NCBI RefSeq assembly: GCF_002197985.1
Contig: NZ_NBYK01000013.1
Span: 1-40,667 of the forward strand
Direction of reading: 5' to 3'
DNA length: 40,667 bases
Source: Halopseudomonas aestusnigri
Lineage (GTDB): Bacteria; Pseudomonadota; Gammaproteobacteria; Pseudomonadales; Pseudomonadaceae
The notes under the pieces were generated by a model that saw nothing but the letters and a program-made list of their open reading frames with translations, made no database searches and was not told the DNA's origin. The translations under genes and the position numbers were made by a program. Of this stretch, positions 25,150 through 38,500 are shown one piece after another (the first letter of the stretch is position 1; every line of letters starts with the position of its first letter).

Positions 25150-26940
25150 TCAGAACTGCTCGACAGCAATATCCATCAGAGTAGAGGCACCGGCACTCAG
25201 CGCCTCGGCATGCGCCTGGGCGCGCGGCAGCAGACGCTGGTAGTAGAACGCCTGGGTCGCCAGCTTGCCCTTGTAGAAGTCGACCTCGGTGGTGCCGGCA
25301 TCCAGCTTGGCCTGAGCGACCAGTGCCATCTTCAACCAGAAGTAGGCGTGCACAACGTAGCCGGAGAACGCCAGGTAATCAACGGACGCTGCGCCCACTT
25401 CCTCGGGGTTCTGCATCGCCTTCATACCAACGGCGGTAGTCAGCTCGCCCCACTGGGTGTTGAGCTGGGCCAGCTTCTTGGCGTACTCGCCAAAGGTGGC
25501 GTTGCCTTCCACTTCCTTGCACAGCAGGTGAACCTGCTTGGTGAAGGTTTTCAGCAGCTTGCCCTGGCTACCCAGCACCTTGCGACCGAGCAGGTCGAGG
25601 GCCTGAATGCCGTTGGTGCCTTCATAGATCTGGGCGATACGGCAATCACGCACCTGCTGCTCCTGCCCCCACTCACGGATGAATCCGTGACCGCCGAAGA
25701 TCTGCTGACCCAGCAGGGTGGCTTCCAGACCGGTATCGGTCATAAAGGCCTTACAGATCGGCGTCAGGAAGGCCAGCTGGGCCTCGGCATCGGCGCGGGC
25801 CTCTTCTTCTGCTGCGTAGTGAGCCTGATCCAGCAGGCTGGCGGTGTGGTAGGCCAGCGCGCGGTTACCTTCGTTGAACGCTTTCATGGTCAGCAGCATG
25901 CGACGCACGTCCGGATGAACGATGATCGGATCAGCCGCTTTTTCCGGGGCAGCCGGGCCTTTGAGCGAACGCATCTGCAGGCGGTCCTTGGCATAGGCCA
26001 GAGCCGACTGATAGGACGCTTCACCGTGACACAGGCCCTGCATGCCGGTACCCAGACGAGCGTGGTTCATCATGGTGAACATGCAGTTCAGACCCTTGTT
26101 GATGTCGCCGATCAAAAAGCCGGTGGCATCGTCAAAGTTCATGACGCAGGTAGCAGAGGCCTTGATGCCCATCTTGTGTTCGATGGAGCCGCATATCAGG
26201 CTGTTGCGCTCGCCCACTTCGCCGTTGGCGTCGGGCAGGAACTTGGGCACGATGAACAGCGAGATACCCTTGGTGCCAGCTGGCGCGTCGGGCAGCTTGG
26301 CCAGAACCAGGTGGACGATGTTTTCGGCCATGTCGTGCTCACCGCACGAAATGAAGATCTTGGTGCCGGTGACCTTGTAGGTGCCGTCAGCCTGCGGTAC
26401 GGCGCGGGTCTTGATCAGGCCCAGGTCGGTCCCGCAATGCGGCTCGGTCAGACACATGGTACCAGTCCAGGTGCCGGGGGTCAGCTTGCTCAGGTACAGG
26501 TCTTTCTGCTCCTGGGTACCGTGCGCTGCAATCGCCGCAGCACAGCCGTGGGACAGGCCCGGGTACATGCTGAACGAGTAGTTGGCCGAGGCAACCATCT
26601 CGCTGATGATCAGACCCAGCGAGGACGGCAGACCCTGTCCACCGAATTCCGGCGATGCGGTCATCGAGCCCCAGCCGTTCTCGCAGTAGGCCTGATAGGC
26701 TTCCTTGAAGCCCTTCGGAGTGGTGACCACACCATTTTCGATATGGCAGCCTTCTTCGTCACCGCTGCGGTTCAACGGAGACAGCACCTGATTGGTGAAC
26801 TTGGCGCCCTCTTCGAGGATCGCGCTGACCAGATCAGGGGTGGCATCTTCCAGACCATAGGCAGCATAGCTGCCGGTCATGTCCAGCAGTTCATCCATGA
26901 CGAAGCGCATATCGCGCAAGGGGGCGTTATATTCAGGCAT
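25150..26940 (-). CDS. acyl-CoA dehydrogenase, paralogue of the downstream gene
   Basis: A 596-residue FAD acyl-CoA dehydrogenase with the same architecture as its downstream neighbour: [19 protein letters not shown] at the start, [16 protein letters not shown] near 163, SCGEHDM near 200, catalytic [16 protein letters not shown] near 430 and a C-terminal extension. I chose ATG 26940, which has GGAG seven bases upstream and aligns with the paralogue; the longer frame to 27003 does not. Both genes lie on the minus strand about 225 bases apart and each has its own terminator, so they are probably regulated separately. Tandem pairs of this type occur in pseudomonads with different chain-length preferences. 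Confidence 0.92.
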   Translation of the reverse strand: MPEYNAPLRDMRFVMDELLDMTGSYAAYGLEDATPDLVSAILEEGAKFTNQVLSPLNRSGDEEGCHIENGVVTTPKGFKEAYQAYCENGWGSMTASPEFGGQGLPSSLGLIISEMVASANYSFSMYPGLSHGCAAAIAAHGTQEQKDLYLSKLTPGTWTGTMCLTEPHCGTDLGLIKTRAVPQADGTYKVTGTKIFISCGEHDMAENIVHLVLAKLPDAPAGTKGISLFIVPKFLPDANGEVGERNSLICGSIEHKMGIKASATCVMNFDDATGFLIGDINKGLNCMFTMMNHARLGTGMQGLCHGEASYQSALAYAKDRLQMRSLKGPAAPEKAADPIIVHPDVRRMLLTMKAFNEGNRALAYHTASLLDQAHYAAEEEARADAEAQLAFLTPICKAFMTDTGLEATLLGQQIFGGHGFIREWGQEQQVRDCRIAQIYEGTNGIQALDLLGRKVLGSQGKLLKTFTKQVHLLCKEVEGNATFGEYAKKLAQLNTQWGELTTAVGMKAMQNPEEVGAASVDYLAFSGYVVHAYFWLKMALVAQAKLDAGTTEVDFYKGKLATQAFYYQRLLPRAQAHAEALSAGASTLMDIAVEQF

Positions 26941-26991
26941 GTCGACTCTCCAGGGGGCGCCAGGCAGAACTGGCAGCATGGTTTCATACAG

Positions 26992-27003
26992 GTGTTTGAA
27001 CAC
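26992..27003. promoter_or_regulatory. palindrome GTGTTTGAACAC upstream of the second dehydrogenase
   Basis: A 12-base palindrome with a TG centre lies about 50 bases upstream of the acyl-CoA dehydrogenase start and about 125 bases before SelO. It could be a TetR-type fatty-acid operator but does not match the PsrA or FadR consensus exactly. Confidence 0.35.
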
Positions 27004-27097
27004 TAGGGATGCCCGTCCCTGTGGTCAAGGTTTTGGCTCGTCCATTACCCCGCCTGATGGAGAGCCATAACACCGGAAGCATCCTGCTGTAGCATAG

Positions 27098-28552
<1,455 letters not shown>

Positions 28553-28638
28553 GTCTCGCTTATTCCTTTCAAGCATATAAAAATCAGTTTTTGTGCTTGG
28601 ACAAATATAGCGCCGCCTCTTAATGTGACGCCCTGCAA

Positions 28639-28674
28639 GGGTCCAAGCATGGACCCGATACCTCACGAGAGAGT
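28639..28674 (+). other. structured 5' leader of the SLC13 permease
   Basis: Two short hairpins precede the permease: GGGTCC-AAGCAT-GGACCC (28639-28656), then CTC-ACGA-GAG inside a longer stem overlapping the ribosome-binding GAGAGAG. The second could mask the Shine-Dalgarno sequence. No known riboswitch class is matched. Confidence 0.3.
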
Positions 28675-28683
28675 TCGGTACCG

Positions 28684-30471
28684 ATGAGCTGGGATTCACT
28701 GCCACTGATTGGCGTGGCGCTGCTGCTGTGCTGGGTGTTCTACGCGTTCGCGCGGGAAAGGTTCAGCCCCGACGTGGTCGTCGGCATCGCCGTTGCCGTG
28801 CTGCTGGTCAGCCAATTGCTGAGCCCGGCCGAGGTAATGGGTGTATTGTCGAACAGCGCGCCCATTACCATCGCCTGCATGTTTATTCTGTCTGCCGCGC
28901 TGGAGCGCACCGGCTGCGTTGAAACCCTGGGCAACTGGCTCGCCCGCATGGGCGGGGGCAGCCAGTGGCGCACCCTGTTCAGCCTGATGATGACCGCCCT
29001 GCTGCTGTCGACCTTTATCAACAATACCCCGGTGGTCGCGATTCTCACGCCGGTCGCCATCGCGCTGGCAACCGGGATTGGCAGCAAGCCTTCGAAGATG
29101 CTGATCCCGCTGTCCTACGCCACCATTTTTGGCGGCACCATGACCATGATCGGCACCTCGACCAACATTCTGGTCGACGGCGTAGCCCGGCAAATGGGCA
29201 TGGAGCCCTTCGGCATGTTCGACATTACCCTGCCCGGCCTGATTCTGGCCGGTATCGGTATGGCCTTCGTGCTGCTGATTGGTCACCGCCTGCTGCCGGA
29301 ACGCGAAAGCCTGTCGCGCCAGCTGCGCCCGGATCAGTCCCGTACATTCATGACCGAGCTGCTGGTACCGCACGACTCGCCGGTGATTGGTCAGACCATC
29401 AGCCAGGCCAACCTGAACGGCAACAGCGGTATCCGGGTGCTGAAAATCTTCCGTGGCGACGACGAGCTGTCGACTCCGCTCAACGACACCCGGCTGCTGG
29501 CCGGCGACCGGCTGGTGCTGCATGCCGGCATGCGCGACTTCGTCGAGCTGCGCCAGAACGGCCTGCTGGCGATCAACCGCCCGGACAGCTTCGAGACCAT
29601 CTCGACCCGCGACGTGATGCTGGCCGAGGCCATCGTCGGCCGCAACTCGCGCTACAGCCACCGCCCGATGCGCGATCTCAACCTGACTGCGCGCTACGGT
29701 ATTCACGTGCTGGCAGTGCATCGCCATAACGAGAATATTCAGGACAACCTGGACGACTTCGAGCTGCAATTCGGCGACGTCATGCTGGTCGAGGGCACAC
29801 CCGCTCAGATCAAGAAGTTTGCCGACAACGGCGAGCTGATCAGCCTGAACTCGGTACAGGAACGCGCCTACCGCCGCGACAAGGCGCCGATTGCCATCGC
29901 CGCCGTGCTGGCCGTGATGGTGCTGGCCGCCTTCAAGGTCATGCCGATCGAGGGGCTGGCAATGATCGCCGCCGCACTGGTGGTTGCCACCGGCTGTCTG
30001 GATACCGAGGACGCCTACAAGGCCATCGACTGGCGCATCCTGACCCTGATCTTCGGTATGCTGGCGATCAGTATTGCGATGAACAAGGTCGGCCTGGTGG
30101 ACACCGTGGTCAGCCACGTGATGACCCTGGCGCCGCTGCTTGGCCCGCTGTTCATGCTGTCGTTCATCTACCTGCTGACCTCGGTGCTTACCGAAGTCGT
30201 CAGCAATAACGCGGTCGCTGTACTGGTCACCCCGATTGCCATCGGTGTGGCCCAGCAACTCGGTGCCGACCCGACGCCCTTCGTTGTCGCCGTGATGTTC
30301 GCCGCCAGCGCCAGCTTCGCCACCCCGATCGGCTACCAGACCAACACCTTTGTCTACAGCGCCGGTGGCTACCGGTTCGCCGACTTTATGCGCATCGGTG
30401 TGCCGCTGAACCTGATCATGTGGGCAGCCGGCTCGCTGATCATTCCGCTCGTCTGGCCGCTGTTTCCCTAG
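28684..30471 (+). CDS. SLC13/DASS-family permease with TrkA-C domains
   Basis: A 595-residue inner-membrane transporter. Two groups of hydrophobic helices (about residues 1-200 and 400-595) flank a cytosolic insert of two TrkA-C/RCK-C-like domains (about 215-300 and 305-390; for example [26 protein letters not shown] and [23 protein letters not shown]). Segment [25 protein letters not shown] near 102 and its C-terminal counterpart [21 protein letters not shown] near 508 carry the SNT/NTP-type substrate and sodium motifs. SLC13-type permeases import sulfate, dicarboxylates or citrate with sodium; the exact anion cannot be read. A strong terminator follows. Confidence 0.88.
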   Translation: MSWDSLPLIGVALLLCWVFYAFARERFSPDVVVGIAVAVLLVSQLLSPAEVMGVLSNSAPITIACMFILSAALERTGCVETLGNWLARMGGGSQWRTLFSLMMTALLLSTFINNTPVVAILTPVAIALATGIGSKPSKMLIPLSYATIFGGTMTMIGTSTNILVDGVARQMGMEPFGMFDITLPGLILAGIGMAFVLLIGHRLLPERESLSRQLRPDQSRTFMTELLVPHDSPVIGQTISQANLNGNSGIRVLKIFRGDDELSTPLNDTRLLAGDRLVLHAGMRDFVELRQNGLLAINRPDSFETISTRDVMLAEAIVGRNSRYSHRPMRDLNLTARYGIHVLAVHRHNENIQDNLDDFELQFGDVMLVEGTPAQIKKFADNGELISLNSVQERAYRRDKAPIAIAAVLAVMVLAAFKVMPIEGLAMIAAALVVATGCLDTEDAYKAIDWRILTLIFGMLAISIAMNKVGLVDTVVSHVMTLAPLLGPLFMLSFIYLLTSVLTEVVSNNAVAVLVTPIAIGVAQQLGADPTPFVVAVMFAASASFATPIGYQTNTFVYSAGGYRFADFMRIGVPLNLIMWAAGSLIIPLVWPLFP

Positions 30472-30492
30472 CGCGCGCAGGCGCGCGCGAGC
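30471..30492. repeat. alternating GC tract
   Basis: GCGCGCGCAGGCGCGCGCGA-type sequence immediately follows the permease stop. It is almost purely alternating purine-pyrimidine, able to form Z-DNA or a GC hairpin. It lies just before the bidirectional terminator. Confidence 0.55.
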
Positions 30493-30509
30493 TGGAAGCT
30501 GCCCAAAAG

Positions 30510-30542
30510 AAAACCCGCGCGATTCAACACCGCGCGGGTTTT
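30510..30542. terminator. bidirectional Rho-independent terminator
   Basis: AAAACCCGCGCG (30510-30521) pairs perfectly with CGCGCGGGTTTT (30531-30542) around a 9-base loop. It serves the permease on the plus strand and metY on the minus strand. Confidence 0.92.
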
Positions 30543-30573
30543 GCTTGTGGCTTATGGCTTGCCGCTTGTAGCT
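30543..30573. repeat. tandem heptamer repeat GCTTNNN x4
   Basis: Four consecutive 7-mers, GCTTGTG GCTTATG GCTTGCC GCTTGTA, are followed by GCT. The sequence lies between the bidirectional terminator and metY. Similar degenerate GCTT repeats are common in Pseudomonas intergenic regions as I remember them; function unknown. A CTCCCGC-AAA-GCGGGAG hairpin (30577-30593) follows. Confidence 0.6.
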
Positions 30574-30597
30574 CAGCTCCCGCAAAGCGGGAGGTGA

Positions 30598-31872
30598 CTA
30601 AAGCGAAGCGTCGAGCGCCTGCGACAGGTCGGCGAGGATGTCGTCGATATGTTCGATACCGATCGACAGGCGCACCATGTCACGCGGCACGCCGGCCTTG
30701 GCCAGCTCCTCGTCGTTCAGCTGACGGTGGGTAGTGGAGGCCGGGTGGCAGGCCAGTGACTTGGCGTCGCCGATATTGACCAGTCGCACTACCAGGTTGA
30801 GCGCGTCGATAAAGCGCGCACCGGCTTCCTGCCCGCCCTTGATCCCGAACGACAGTACCGACGCCGGCTTGCCGCCCATATAGCGTTTGGCGAGAGCGTG
30901 CTCGGGGTGATCTTCCAGCCCGGCGTACTGCACCCAGGCGACCTGCGGGTGGTTCTGCAGGAACGCCGCCACCGCCATCGCGTTGTCGCAGTGGCGCTCC
31001 ATGCGCAGCGCCAGCGTTTCCAGCCCCTGCAGGATCATGAAGGCGTTGAATGGCGACAGCGCCGCGCCCATGTTGCGCAGCGGCACCACGCGGCAGCGAC
31101 CAATGAAGGCGGCCGGGCCGAAGGCCTCGGTATAGACCACGCCGTGATAGGACGGGTCGGCGGTATTGAGCAGCGGGAAGCGTTCCGCGTTCTCGGCCCA
31201 GGGGAAGCAGCCACCATCGACAACGATACCGCCCAGAGTGGTACCGTGACCGCCCATATATTTGGTCAGCGAGTGGACCACGATGTCCGCGCCGTGTTCA
31301 AACGGGCGGCACAGCGCCGGGGTAGCCACGGTGTTATCGACGATCAGCGGCACGCCATGACGATGAGCTGCGTCGGCCAGCGCCTGAATGTCGATGACGT
31401 TACCGGAGGGGTTGCCGATGGATTCGCAGAACACCGCCTTGGTGCGCGCATCGATCAGGCTTTCCAGCGCGGCGATGTCGTCGTGGGCGGCAAAGCGGGT
31501 CTCGATGCCCTGACGCGGCAGAGTGTGGGCAAACAGGTTGTAGGTGCCGCCATACAGCTTGGCCACCGACACGATATTGTCGCCGGCTTCGGCCAGCGTC
31601 TGGATCGCATAGGTAATCGCGGCCATGCCGGAGGCCACCGCCAGCGCACCCACGCCGCCCTCGAGCGCGGCAACCCGCTGCTCCAGCACATCGTTGGTCG
31701 GGTTCATGATGCGGCTGTAGATGTTGCCAGGCACCTTCAGGTCGAACAGGTCGGCACCGTGCTGGGTATTGTCAAAGGCGTAGGAGGTGGTCTGATAGAT
31801 CGGCACGGCCACCGCGTGGGTGTTCGGATCGGGAGTGTAGCCGGCGTGAATGGCGAGCGTTTCAAGCTTCAT
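30598..31872 (-). CDS. metY: O-acetylhomoserine/O-succinylhomoserine sulfhydrylase (MetY-type)
   Basis: A 424-residue cytosolic PLP enzyme of the Cys/Met metabolism family that makes homocysteine from an activated homoserine and sulfide. YSRIMNPTNDVLEQRVAALEGG near residue 58 and the PLP lysine in VVHSLTKYMGGHGTTLGG near 209 are hallmarks. ACHPASTTHRQLNDEELAKAGV near 375 is typical of MetY. I chose ATG 31872, with AAGGAC upstream. It is the last gene before a bidirectional terminator and follows the ParA-like gene by 85 bases. Its neighbourhood (parA-like, hemE, gltD, gltB) matches the order I recall for pseudomonads. Confidence 0.93.
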   Translation of the reverse strand: MKLETLAIHAGYTPDPNTHAVAVPIYQTTSYAFDNTQHGADLFDLKVPGNIYSRIMNPTNDVLEQRVAALEGGVGALAVASGMAAITYAIQTLAEAGDNIVSVAKLYGGTYNLFAHTLPRQGIETRFAAHDDIAALESLIDARTKAVFCESIGNPSGNVIDIQALADAAHRHGVPLIVDNTVATPALCRPFEHGADIVVHSLTKYMGGHGTTLGGIVVDGGCFPWAENAERFPLLNTADPSYHGVVYTEAFGPAAFIGRCRVVPLRNMGAALSPFNAFMILQGLETLALRMERHCDNAMAVAAFLQNHPQVAWVQYAGLEDHPEHALAKRYMGGKPASVLSFGIKGGQEAGARFIDALNLVVRLVNIGDAKSLACHPASTTHRQLNDEELAKAGVPRDMVRLSIGIEHIDDILADLSQALDASL

Positions 31873-31957
31873 TGCGCTGTCCTTGTTATCGAGTTGTTCA
31901 AGCCCAGCGCCGAGCATGCAGAAGGAAGCCCGGACGGTCAATCCGGACAGGCGTGAC

Positions 31958-32728
31958 TTATTGACTCTCGATGTGGTCGTGCAGCGCCATGAACTGCTGG
32001 GTCAGCTTGTGACGGCCGTCGAGGAAGATCAGCGGAGTGGCCGCCTCATGCGACTCGCGCATGCGTACCGAGCTGTTCAGATGAACCGGCAACACCGGCA
32101 ACCCCGCGGCAATGAGTTCATCAAGCATCTTCTGCGGCAACGCCGCACGCGGCTGGAACTGGTTGACGACAATACCTTCAACCGCCAGATCCTCGTTATG
32201 CTCTTCACGCACGTCTTCCAACTCGCTCAGCAGACCGTAGAGCGCCTGCCGGGAGAAGCTGTCGCAGTCGAACGGGATCAGCACGCGGTCGGCGGCAATC
32301 AGCGCCGACATGGTGTAGAAGTTGAACGCCGGAGCGGTATCAATATAGATCCGCTCGTAGTTGTCCTTGAGGTCGTTCAGCAACTTGCGCAGCTTCTGGA
32401 TCTTGTAGCGCGATTCCAGCTTGTGCTGCAGCTCGGCCAGCTCCGGGCTGGCCGGCATCAGCCAGAGGTTCTCGAACGGTGTCTCGGTGACGAAGTGCTC
32501 GGCCTTCTTGCTGAACAGGCCGCTCGACAGGGTCTGGGCGAAGAAGTCGGCGATGGTGGTATCGACATCCGCCATGCGCTCGCCCAGCAGGTAGTGACTG
32601 GAGTTGGCCTGCGGGTCCAGGTCAATCACCAGGGTCTTGTAGCCCGCCGCGGCACTGACCGCGGCGAGGTTGCAGGCGATGCTGGATTTACCGACCCCAC
32701 CCTTCTGGTTGAACACTACCCTGCGCAT
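31958..32728 (-). CDS. orphan ParA-family ATPase
   Basis: A 256-residue deviant-Walker P-loop ATPase. The A motif KGGVGKSS (residues about 9-16) and DLDPQANSS near 37-45 are clear. The Walker B region is YIDTAPAFNFYT near 127. It lacks the N-terminal helix-turn-helix of plasmid ParAs, and no parB gene or parS-like site is near, so it is an orphan copy distinct from the chromosomal parAB pair. Family members position proteins or chromosome cargo on the nucleoid or pole. ATG 32728 has AAGGAG. It lies between hemE and metY, both on the minus strand. Confidence 0.9.
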   Translation of the reverse strand: MRRVVFNQKGGVGKSSIACNLAAVSAAAGYKTLVIDLDPQANSSHYLLGERMADVDTTIADFFAQTLSSGLFSKKAEHFVTETPFENLWLMPASPELAELQHKLESRYKIQKLRKLLNDLKDNYERIYIDTAPAFNFYTMSALIAADRVLIPFDCDSFSRQALYGLLSELEDVREEHNEDLAVEGIVVNQFQPRAALPQKMLDELIAAGLPVLPVHLNSSVRMRESHEAATPLIFLDGRHKLTQQFMALHDHIESQ

Positions 32729-32783
32729 ACGCCTTCTCCTTGTTCAGTCGCTTCCGTCGTGCGCCATCTTGGCGCAGGAACCG

Positions 32784-33866
32784 TCAGACCACGATAGCAT
32801 TCGGATCGTGATAGATCGCTGACAATTCATGTACCGCCTCGATAAAGGCGCCGGCGTGAGCCGGGTCGACCTCGGGTGTAATACCGTGGCCCAGGTTGAA
32901 TACATGGCCGCTGCCCTTGCCGTAGCTGGCGAGGATACGTGCCACCTCGGCACGAATCGCCGCCGGCTTGGCGTACAGCACAGTCGGGTCCATATTGCCC
33001 TGTAATGCAACCTTTGAACCAATCCGCGAGCGGGCGACGCCAATGTCCATGGTCCAGTCCAGACCCAGCGCATCGGCACCGGCATCGGCGATACTCTCCA
33101 GCCACAGGCCGCCGTTCTTGGTGAACAGGATGACCGGAATCTTGCGACCGTCATGCTCGCGAATCAGACCGGAAACGATCTTGCGCATGTAGGCCAGCGA
33201 AAACTTCTGGTAGGCGTCGGCAGACAGGTTGCCGCCCCAGGTATCAAAAATTTGCACCGCCTGGGCGCCGGCAAGAATCTGGCCGTTCAGGTAGCTGGTG
33301 ACAGACTGGGCGAGCTTGTCGAGCAGCAGGTGCATGGCCTCAGGCTGGTCGTAGAGCATGGCCTTGGTCTTGCGGAAGTCCTTGGAAGAGCCGCCCTCGA
33401 CCATGTAGGTCGCCAGCGTCCAGGGGCTGCCGGAGAAGCCGATCAGCGGCACCCGGCCGTTCAACTCACGGCGAATGGTGCGCACCGCATCCATCACGTA
33501 TCCCAGATCGTTCTCCGGATCGGGAACCGGCAGCGCCTCGATATCGGCCAGACTGTTAATCACCTTGCGAAAGCGCGGACCTTCGCCGGTCTCAAAGTAC
33601 AGGCCCTGCCCCATGGCATCCGGAATCGTCAAAATATCGGAGAACAGAATGGCCGCGTCCAGCGGGTAGCGATCCAGCGGCTGCAGGGTTACTTCGCAGG
33701 CCATCTCCGGATTCATGCACAGCCCCATGAAATCACCCGCCCGTGCACGCGAGGCGCGATACTCCGGCAGATAGCGGCCAGCCTGGCGCATCATCCACAC
33801 AGGGGTGACATCCACCGGCTGACGCATCAGCGCGCGCAGGAAACGATCATTCTTGAGTTCGGTCAT
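32784..33866 (-). CDS. hemE: uroporphyrinogen decarboxylase
   Basis: A 360-residue cytosolic enzyme that converts uroporphyrinogen III to coproporphyrinogen III in heme synthesis. [16 protein letters not shown] near residues 22-37 carries substrate-binding arginines, [17 protein letters not shown] is near 71, and [17 protein letters not shown] near 145 is a family signature. Length fits. I chose ATG 33866, with a short homologous-looking start [13 protein letters not shown]. It follows gltD by about 110 bases on the same strand, with a terminator-like hairpin between. Confidence 0.97.
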   Translation of the reverse strand: MTELKNDRFLRALMRQPVDVTPVWMMRQAGRYLPEYRASRARAGDFMGLCMNPEMACEVTLQPLDRYPLDAAILFSDILTIPDAMGQGLYFETGEGPRFRKVINSLADIEALPVPDPENDLGYVMDAVRTIRRELNGRVPLIGFSGSPWTLATYMVEGGSSKDFRKTKAMLYDQPEAMHLLLDKLAQSVTSYLNGQILAGAQAVQIFDTWGGNLSADAYQKFSLAYMRKIVSGLIREHDGRKIPVILFTKNGGLWLESIADAGADALGLDWTMDIGVARSRIGSKVALQGNMDPTVLYAKPAAIRAEVARILASYGKGSGHVFNLGHGITPEVDPAHAGAFIEAVHELSAIYHDPNAIVV

Positions 33867-33934
33867 GGGGGCACATCCAGTCGAAAAAGTCAGCGGCCAT
33901 TGTAGCGGCAATTGGCGGGAAAGATCAGGGCCAG

Positions 33935-33961
33935 AAACAACAAGGGCGCCCGAAGGCGCCC
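33935..33961 (-). terminator. hairpin terminator after gltD
   Basis: Minus strand: GGGCGCC-TTCG-GGCGCCC (stable UUCG tetraloop) followed by a T-rich but interrupted tract (TTGTTGTTT), 20 bases after the gltD stop. Confidence 0.7.
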
Positions 33962-33980
33962 CTGTATGTGTGACCGGTTG

Positions 33981-35402
<1,422 letters not shown>

Positions 35403-35462
35403 TCAACCTCTAAACTGCAGCGGCGGCTTGATCACACCACTGCAAGACTCATCAGGGCCAGC

Positions 35463-35497
35463 GGCAGGCTGGGGCGCTCGGTGCGCGGCAGCCTGCC
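35463..35497. repeat. inverted repeat in the gltB-gltD gap
   Basis: GGCAGGCTG (35463-35471) and CAGCCTGCC (35489-35497) form a 9-bp stem around 17 bases, just after the gltB stop. No T-run follows, so it may stabilise the upstream mRNA or cause partial attenuation. Confidence 0.5.
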
Positions 35498-35507
35498 TGC
35501 GGCGGCT

Positions 35508-38500
35508 TTATTGTGGGTTCGCTCGCGTGCTGGTCAGCAGGGCCCGCAGGCTTGCGGCCTTCGGCTTGACCAGCCAGAAGCGGCGGATGTAGTCGTCCAG
35601 GTTGTCCAGCACCTCGGCACCCCATGCACTGCCGGTTTCGGTGACGTACTCGGTCAGCACCTGGGTCAGGTGGCTGCGGTACATCTCCATCGCCTCGTTG
35701 CTGATGCGGTGCAACTCGACCAGCTCATGATTGAGCTTGTCGAAGAAGGTATTGTCCATATCCAGCACATAGGCAAAGCCACCGGTCATACCGGCACCGA
35801 AATTGTGGCCGGTACTGCCGAGCACGCAGACCATACCACCGGTCATGTACTCACAGCAGTGGTCGCCAGCGCCTTCGATGACCGCGTGCGCACCGGAGTT
35901 ACGCACCGCGAAGCGCTCACCGGCCACGCCGGCTGCGAACAGCTTGCCACCGGTGGCACCGTACAGGCAGGTGTTGCCGATGATCGAGGTCTGCTCGGAG
36001 CGGAACGGGCTGCCCTTGGGCGGTACGATGGTCAGTTTGCCGCCGGTCATGCCCTTGCCGACGTAGTCGTTGGCATCGCCTTCCAGATACATGTGCAAAC
36101 CACCGGCGTTCCAGACGCCGAAGCTCTGACCGGCCGTGCCCTTCATACGGAAGGTGATCGGTGCGCTGGCCATACCCTGGTTACCGTGTACCTTGGCGAT
36201 CTCGCCGGACACACGGGCACCGATGGAACGGTCACAGTTGGTCAGCGACAGCTCGAACTCGCCACCGGTACGACCGTCGATGGCGGCACGCGCCATCTCG
36301 ACCATCTTCTCGGCAGTCAGGCCCTTGTCGAACGGCGGGTTGCGCGGCGACTCGCAGAACTGCGGCTTGTCGGCCGGAACGTCCTTGCTGAACAGCAACG
36401 GCTCGAGATCCAGGTTTTGCTGCTTGGCGGTCGTGCCAGGCAGGATTTCCAGCAGATCGGTACGGCCGATCAGATCCTGCAGACTGCGCACACCCAGCTT
36501 GGCCAGCCACTCACGGGTTTCCATGGCGACGTAGGTGAAGAAGTTCATCACCATCTGCACGGTACCGATGTAGTGGTTGTCACGCAGGTGCTGATTCTGG
36601 GTCGCAACACCGGTCGCGCAGTTGTTCAGGTGGCAGATGCGCAGGTATTTGCAGCCCAGCGCGATCATCGGTGCAGTACCGAAACCGAAGCTCTCGGCAC
36701 CGAGGATCGCCGCCTTGATCACGTCCAGACCGGTCTTCAGGCCACCGTCGGTCTGTACCCGGACCTTGCCACGCAGATCATTGCCACGCAGGGTCTGATG
36801 GGCTTCGGACAGGCCCAGCTCCCACGGCGAGCCGGCGTAACGGATGGAGGTCAGCGGCGAGGCGCCAGTACCACCGTCGTAACCGGAGATGGTGATCAGG
36901 TCAGCGTAGGCCTTGGCCACACCGGCGGCGATGGTACCCACGCCCGGCTCGGAAACCAGCTTGACCGAGACCAGCGCCTGCGGGTTGACCTGCTTGAGGT
37001 CAAAGATCAGCTGCGACAGATCTTCAATCGAGTAGATGTCGTGGTGTGGCGGCGGTGAAATCAGCGTCACACCCGGGACTGCATAACGCAGACGGGCAAT
37101 CAGCTCGTTGACCTTGCCACCCGGCAGCTGGCCACCCTCACCGGGCTTGGCACCCTGGGCAACCTTGATCTGCAGCACCTCGGCGTTGACCAGGTATTCC
37201 GGGGTCACACCGAAGCGACCGGAGGCGATCTGCTTGATCTTGGAGGTACGCTCGGTACCGTAACGGGCCGGATCTTCGCCACCCTCACCGGAGTTGGAAC
37301 GCGCGCCCAGACGGTTCATCGCCTCGGCGATGGCCTCATGCGCCTCGGGAGACAGTGCACCCAGCGAGATACCGGCAGAGTCAAAGCGCTTGAAGATCGA
37401 CTCCAGCGGCTCGACGTCATCCAGGGCAATCGCCTGCTGGTCGTCGCGCACCTTGAGCAGATCACGCAGCGCCGCAACCGGGCGGCTGTTCACCAGCGCA
37501 GCGTATTCCTGATACTTGTCGTAGCTGTCGCCCTGCACCGCATCCTGCAGCGCGCGGACCACGTCCGGATTGTAGGCATGGTATTCGCCACCAAACACGA
37601 ACTTGAGCAGACCACCCTGCTGGATCGCCTTGCGCGGGTTCCATGCTTCCTTGGCCAGCAGCGCCTGCTCGGCCTGCAGGTCCTGGAAGCGGGCACCCTG
37701 AATGCGGCTGGCAACACCCTTGAAGCAGACATCAACCACTTCATCGGCCAGACCCACAGCTTCAAACAGCTGAGCACCACGATAGGACGCGATGGTGGAG
37801 ATACCCATCTTCGACAGGATCTTCAGCAGGCCCTTGGAAATACCCTTGCGGTAGTACTTGAAGGTTTCGTACAGGTCGCCAATGACTTCGCCGGTACGGA
37901 TCAGGTCACCCAGCACTTCATACGCCAGGTACGGGTAGACCGCGGTCGCACCGAAGCCGATCAGCACCGCGTAGTGATGCGGATCACGGGTGGTCGCGGT
38001 TTCAACCAGGATATTGCACTCGCAACGCAGGCCGGTAGCGGTCAGGTGGTGATGCACAGCACCGACAGCCAGCGCCGCGTGGACCGGCAGCTTGCCCTGC
38101 TCGATAGCCCGGTCGCTCAGCACGATCAGCGTCTTGCCTTCACGCACGGCGGCCTCGGCCTGGGCGGCGATATCGCGCACGGCCTCGCCAAGCGGCGTGC
38201 CTTCAGCGACGTTGAGGTCAATGACGTGGCGCGCAAAACCGGGACGCTCGTCCAGATTCATGATGGTGCGCCACTTGGCCGGAGAGATCACCGGCGAGCT
38301 GAGAATCGCGCGATTGGCGTGATCGGCAGTCTCTTCAAAGACGTTGCGCTCAGCACCCAGGCAGGTTTCCAGCGACATGACGATGGCTTCACGCAGCGGG
38401 TCGATCGCCGGATTGGTAACCTGGGCGAACTGCTGACGGAAGTAGTCATAGACCGAACGCACGCGACCGGACAGCACCGCCATCGGCGTGTCGTCGCCCA

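Noticed and set aside
23665..27006. A 1113-codon open frame on the plus strand opposite both acyl-CoA dehydrogenases
   Set aside because: It mirrors the high GC of third positions in the two real genes on the other strand, spans a terminator and an intergenic gap, and its translation is low-complexity and repeats itself only because the two dehydrogenases are paralogues.
28639..28674. Permease leader as a guanidine-II riboswitch (ACGA hairpin loop)
   Set aside because: Guanidine-II needs two hairpins with ACGR loops; only one ACGA loop is present and the other hairpin has an unrelated loop.
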